Origin: Lewinellaceae bacterium
Lineage (GTDB): Bacteria; Bacteroidota; Bacteroidia; Chitinophagales; Saprospiraceae
Assembly (NCBI GenBank): GCA_020636135.1
Contig: JACJYK010000002.1
Coordinates: 825,501-889,500 of the forward strand
Direction: 5' to 3'
Length of the DNA: 64,000 nt
Each line of letters opens with the position of its first letter. The stretch's first letter is position 1. The notes beneath the pieces are model-generated. The model was not told the DNA's origin. It worked only from the letters and a program-made list of their open reading frames with translations, and did no database searches. The position numbers were made by a program, and so were the translations under genes. This document shows, in pieces, positions 63,385 to 64,000 of the stretch.

Positions 63385-63756
63385 TTTGTTTGTGATTTTA
63401 CAGGAGTTATCCTTTTTAAATAATATCGTTAATAATTCGACGCAGCATTTCGTCCATGTTGCAGTACAAATTTCCGATCTCATTCCTTGCCGGGATTCAC
63501 CCATATCCATGGTTTTGAAAAATCATGGTTTGCAGTGGTTGACTCACCTAATTGTGTGAGGTCATGAATCACGGATTTATGCGATTTCAGGGTTTATGAG
63601 GACCAACTACCTTTGCATAAATTGGCTACTGTGCATGAACTGCGGACTTTGGTACGGTCGCCGATATCCACGGGGAATTGGCTATATTGGAAAGTGACGA
63701 TGAATGGCTTTACCGGCGACTTTGATATTCTAATCCCGAACCTGGATTGTTGATGC
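63385..63756. other. Intergenic region between mddA and the TPR protein gene
   Basis: This 372-bp divergent spacer holds no gene I can support. An imperfect inverted repeat (TGACTCAC then GTGTGAGGTCA, 63539-63565) is visible. I find no exact TAnnTTTG box near either start. Confidence 0.4.
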
Positions 63757-64000
63757 ATGAAAATTCAATGGTGCATAGTTTTGATTTTATTTGCTGCACA
63801 GTTACCTGGACAGGATCCCAATGTGCTGGATAGCCTGAAACAAAAAATTCTGGACGCCTCCAATGATTCACTCCGCTGTGAAGCACGGATCGATTTGGCT
63901 TTATTTTTATATGCTGGTGATGAAGCGGTTCGCTATGCCAGGGAGGCACTGGAGACAGCCAGGGAACATCAGTGGCAGCATCTGATTGGGAAATCCTATT
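63757..64000 (+). CDS. TPR-repeat protein with signal peptide, partial (N-terminus only)
   Basis: The open frame runs from the ATG at 63757 off the right edge (81 residues). It has a signal peptide (CIVLILFAAQLPGQ). The rest, DSLKQKILDASNDSLRC and AVRYAREALETAREHQW, follows the pattern of the N-terminal tetratricopeptide region of Bacteroidota sensor kinases and LuxR-type regulators. The effector domain is outside the window. Confidence 0.6.
   Translation, partial: MKIQWCIVLILFAAQLPGQDPNVLDSLKQKILDASNDSLRCEARIDLALFLYAGDEAVRYAREALETAREHQWQHLIGKSY

Overview
The window is a 64 kb piece of a Bacteroidota chromosome, probably from the Saprospirales or a close relative. The evidence is a type IX secretion (T9SS) and gliding locus (porV, porU, porP/sprF, gldJ), T9SS-type C-terminal domains, promoters of the Bacteroidota form (a TAnnTTTG -7 box, sometimes with TTTG about 19 bp upstream) and almost no Shine-Dalgarno sequences. 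The exact genus cannot be read from the sequence. Most of the window is ordinary chromosomal backbone with two clear accessory islands.

Layout. 1-834 is a truncated membrane protein; 1008-1373 is RNase P RNA. 1441-10263 holds porV and porU (minus strand), divergent from porP/sprF, gldJ and murF. 10363-13367 has an arginase-fold protein without metal ligands and an OmpA-family protein. 13490-18639 has a pyruvate dehydrogenase E2, recR, a glycosyltransferase fusion and an M20 peptidase. 18827-20110 is a sigma-54 response regulator with no DNA-binding domain. 20213-29942 holds a LOG-family protein, a putative porin, fabI, recN, a lycopene-cyclase-like protein, clpX, clpP and tig, followed by tRNA-Leu(UAG). 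30357-33090 is a RelA/SpoT homologue followed one base later by a Fur-family regulator.

The first island (33301-44381) is a three-gene cassette: a small outer-membrane barrel, a secreted protein with a T9SS-like tail, and, overlapping it by ATGA, a 2809-residue SpvB/TcdB/RHS protein. That protein ends in a variable domain with an HELGH zinc-protease motif resembling peptidase family M91. No immunity gene follows. The cassette separates spoT-fur from purA, genes I remember as neighbours in other Bacteroidota.

After purA come a lipoprotein methyltransferase, an AstE/AspA-type hydrolase paired with rimK, and an Atg22-like transporter. The second island (49964-58508, minus strand) holds a GH78 rhamnosidase lipoprotein, a beta-helix lipoprotein and three glycosyltransferases. 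It is interrupted by a striking non-coding array at 55330-56310: about ten degenerate 101-bp units, each made of two related 51-bp halves. Most A-halves begin with the hairpin GGTCCC-ATC-GGGACC or a near variant, and the last copy carries a base-pair-preserving change. The right end has a nucleoside-hydrolase-like protein, a gluzincin-type peptidase, a fatty-acid desaturase, a methanethiol methyltransferase and the start of a TPR protein.
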